A stretch of DNA of 6,666 nucleotides from Desulfobacterales bacterium (GTDB taxonomy: Bacteria; Desulfobacterota; Desulfobacteria; Desulfobacterales; JAFDCJ01), in NCBI GenBank assembly GCA_029939875.1, contig JAOZSC010000149.1:1-6666 (forward strand), in the 5' to 3' direction. The translations under genes and the position numbers were made by a program. Shown here piece after piece: positions 6,288-6,666 of the stretch (within the stretch, counting starts at the first letter, position 1; the number at the start of each line of letters is the position of its first letter). The notes beneath the pieces were generated by a model. It was not told the origin of the DNA, did not search any database, and saw only the letters and a program-made list of their open reading frames with translations.

Positions 6288-6316
6288 AAGCTAATTTTAC
6301 CAACATCCTTTGTCAA
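6288..6316 (-). promoter_or_regulatory. Possible promoter of yqgE
   Basis: On the minus strand a perfect TTGACA (plus 6311-6316) lies 17 bp from TAGCTT (plus 6288-6293), a poor -10 with three matches. It is in the 85-nt gap before yqgE and would start transcription about 30 nt before the ATG. The -35 is convincing; the -10 is not. Confidence 0.3.
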
Positions 6317-6335
6317 CAACACATCGCGATTTTTT

Positions 6336-6620
6336 TTAATAAGGCGGGAAATCCTGGGTGTCACTCAGTTTGCCAGGGCGGCTTTGTTTTTTTTCCATGC
6401 GGCGCTCTATCAGCCGGTACACTTTCATGTCAGTGAATTCATTTCCGAAATCATCACTGATTCCGATCTCGGCCACTTCCAATCGCGAACGCGCTGCGCG
6501 CAAGGTCTGATCACTGACCAAAATACCGTTGGGAAGTGATGCCGGATGGTATGTCCTCACTTGAAAGCTCGGTGATATAATTAGCCGACATTTGATCGGA
6601 TATGTTGGCGATTTTGTCAA
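6336..6620 (-). CDS. C-terminal half of a probable frameshifted gene, function unknown
   Basis: This frame ends with TAA at 6338-6336 and is open upstream beyond 6620, where only a TTG could start it. The later part is protein-like: residues about 26-80, from HPASLPNGILVSDQTLRAAR through LEVAEIGISDDFGNEFTDMK to VYRLIERRMEKKQ, read as strands and helices with balanced charge. The first 20 or so residues (TKSPTYPIKCRLIISPS) do not, while the neighbouring frame over the same DNA encodes a convincing membrane anchor. I therefore think this is the 3' part of a single gene whose frame changes somewhere around 6540-6575. The end of the gene, just before yqgE on the same strand, is reliable; the start is not. 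No known family is recognised. Confidence 0.4.
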   Translation of the reverse strand: MTKSPTYPIKCRLIISPSFQVRTYHPASLPNGILVSDQTLRAARSRLEVAEIGISDDFGNEFTDMKVYRLIERRMEKKQSRPGKLSDTQDFPPY

Positions 6621-6666
6621 ATAGATGTTTGAGGATGTTGAATCCGAGAAAGGCGAAAATCAAAAC
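6511..6666 (-). CDS. Membrane-anchored N-proximal part of the same gene, 5' end off the window
   Basis: The frame is open from the right edge for 51 codons and stops with TGA at 6513-6511. The first visible residues, VLIFAFLGFNILKHLF, are a membrane helix or its end, followed by an amphipathic DKIANISDQMSANYITELSSED segment as seen in linkers just outside a membrane anchor. The last residues before the stop (SQRYFGQ) look like out-of-frame reading, and protein-like sequence continues in the next frame to 6336. Either a single-base change has split one gene, or the gene really ends here and the downstream frame is leftover. The true N-terminus lies outside the window. Confidence 0.4.
   Translation of the reverse strand, partial: VLIFAFLGFNILKHLFDKIANISDQMSANYITELSSEDIPSGITSQRYFGQ

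Noticed and set aside
1..6666. CRISPR array, insertion sequence ends or toxin-antitoxin pair
   Set aside because: No regularly spaced repeats, no transposase similarity and no paired small genes with such character were seen on either strand.

Overview
The window looks like chromosomal DNA from a Gram-negative bacterium, most likely a sulfate-reducing deltaproteobacterium of the Desulfobacterales type. That placement is an inference from the gene mix: a YcaO-TPR fusion, a stand-alone dynamin-like GTPase, a YqgE/AlgH protein and a very small four-cysteine protein. It does not rest on a marker gene. Base composition is near-even, Shine-Dalgarno sites are ordinary, and apart from a few neighbouring minus-strand genes that could be co-transcribed, most genes appear to be single transcription units. 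Two convergent pairs (YcaO/dynamin and the four-Cys protein/YqgE) and one divergent pair (dynamin/four-Cys protein) are visible.

Positions 1-1307 form the accessory end. A tRNA-Ala(CGC) gene on the minus strand (1232-1307) is followed, on its 3' side, by a short promoter/arm-site-like region and the wreck of a P4-type tyrosine recombinase (1054 down to 331). The recombinase has lost several blocks, including the segment that should hold the first catalytic Arg and the one with the catalytic Tyr, and it carries at least two frameshifts. This is the footprint of an element that once integrated at the tRNA 3' end and can no longer move by its own integrase. Beyond it lies the start of an unrecognised membrane-anchored protein that runs off the left edge (2-220, minus), preceded by a perfect hairpin that overlaps a TATAAT box.

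Positions 1308-5400 hold two large, convergent, intact genes: a 577-residue YcaO-domain protein with four C-terminal TPRs (plus strand), and a 749-residue dynamin-family GTPase (minus strand). A 9-bp stem that includes part of the YcaO stop codon lies between them and may serve as a shared terminator.

Positions 5400-6666 hold a 48-residue protein with four evenly spaced cysteines and a Lys/Ala tail (plus), a YqgE/AlgH family protein (minus, start corrected to 6250), and at the right edge a minus-strand gene whose membrane-anchor half and C-terminal half lie in different frames, so it is either frameshifted or two overlapping fragments.

I found no convincing multi-gene novel system. The YcaO-TPR protein has no precursor peptide, TfuA or E1-like partner beside it, and the dynamin is single rather than paired. 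The best leads are the orphan YcaO-TPR, the dynamin with a non-canonical G4 motif, the four-Cys mini-protein, and the deletion-riddled integrase at tRNA-Ala.
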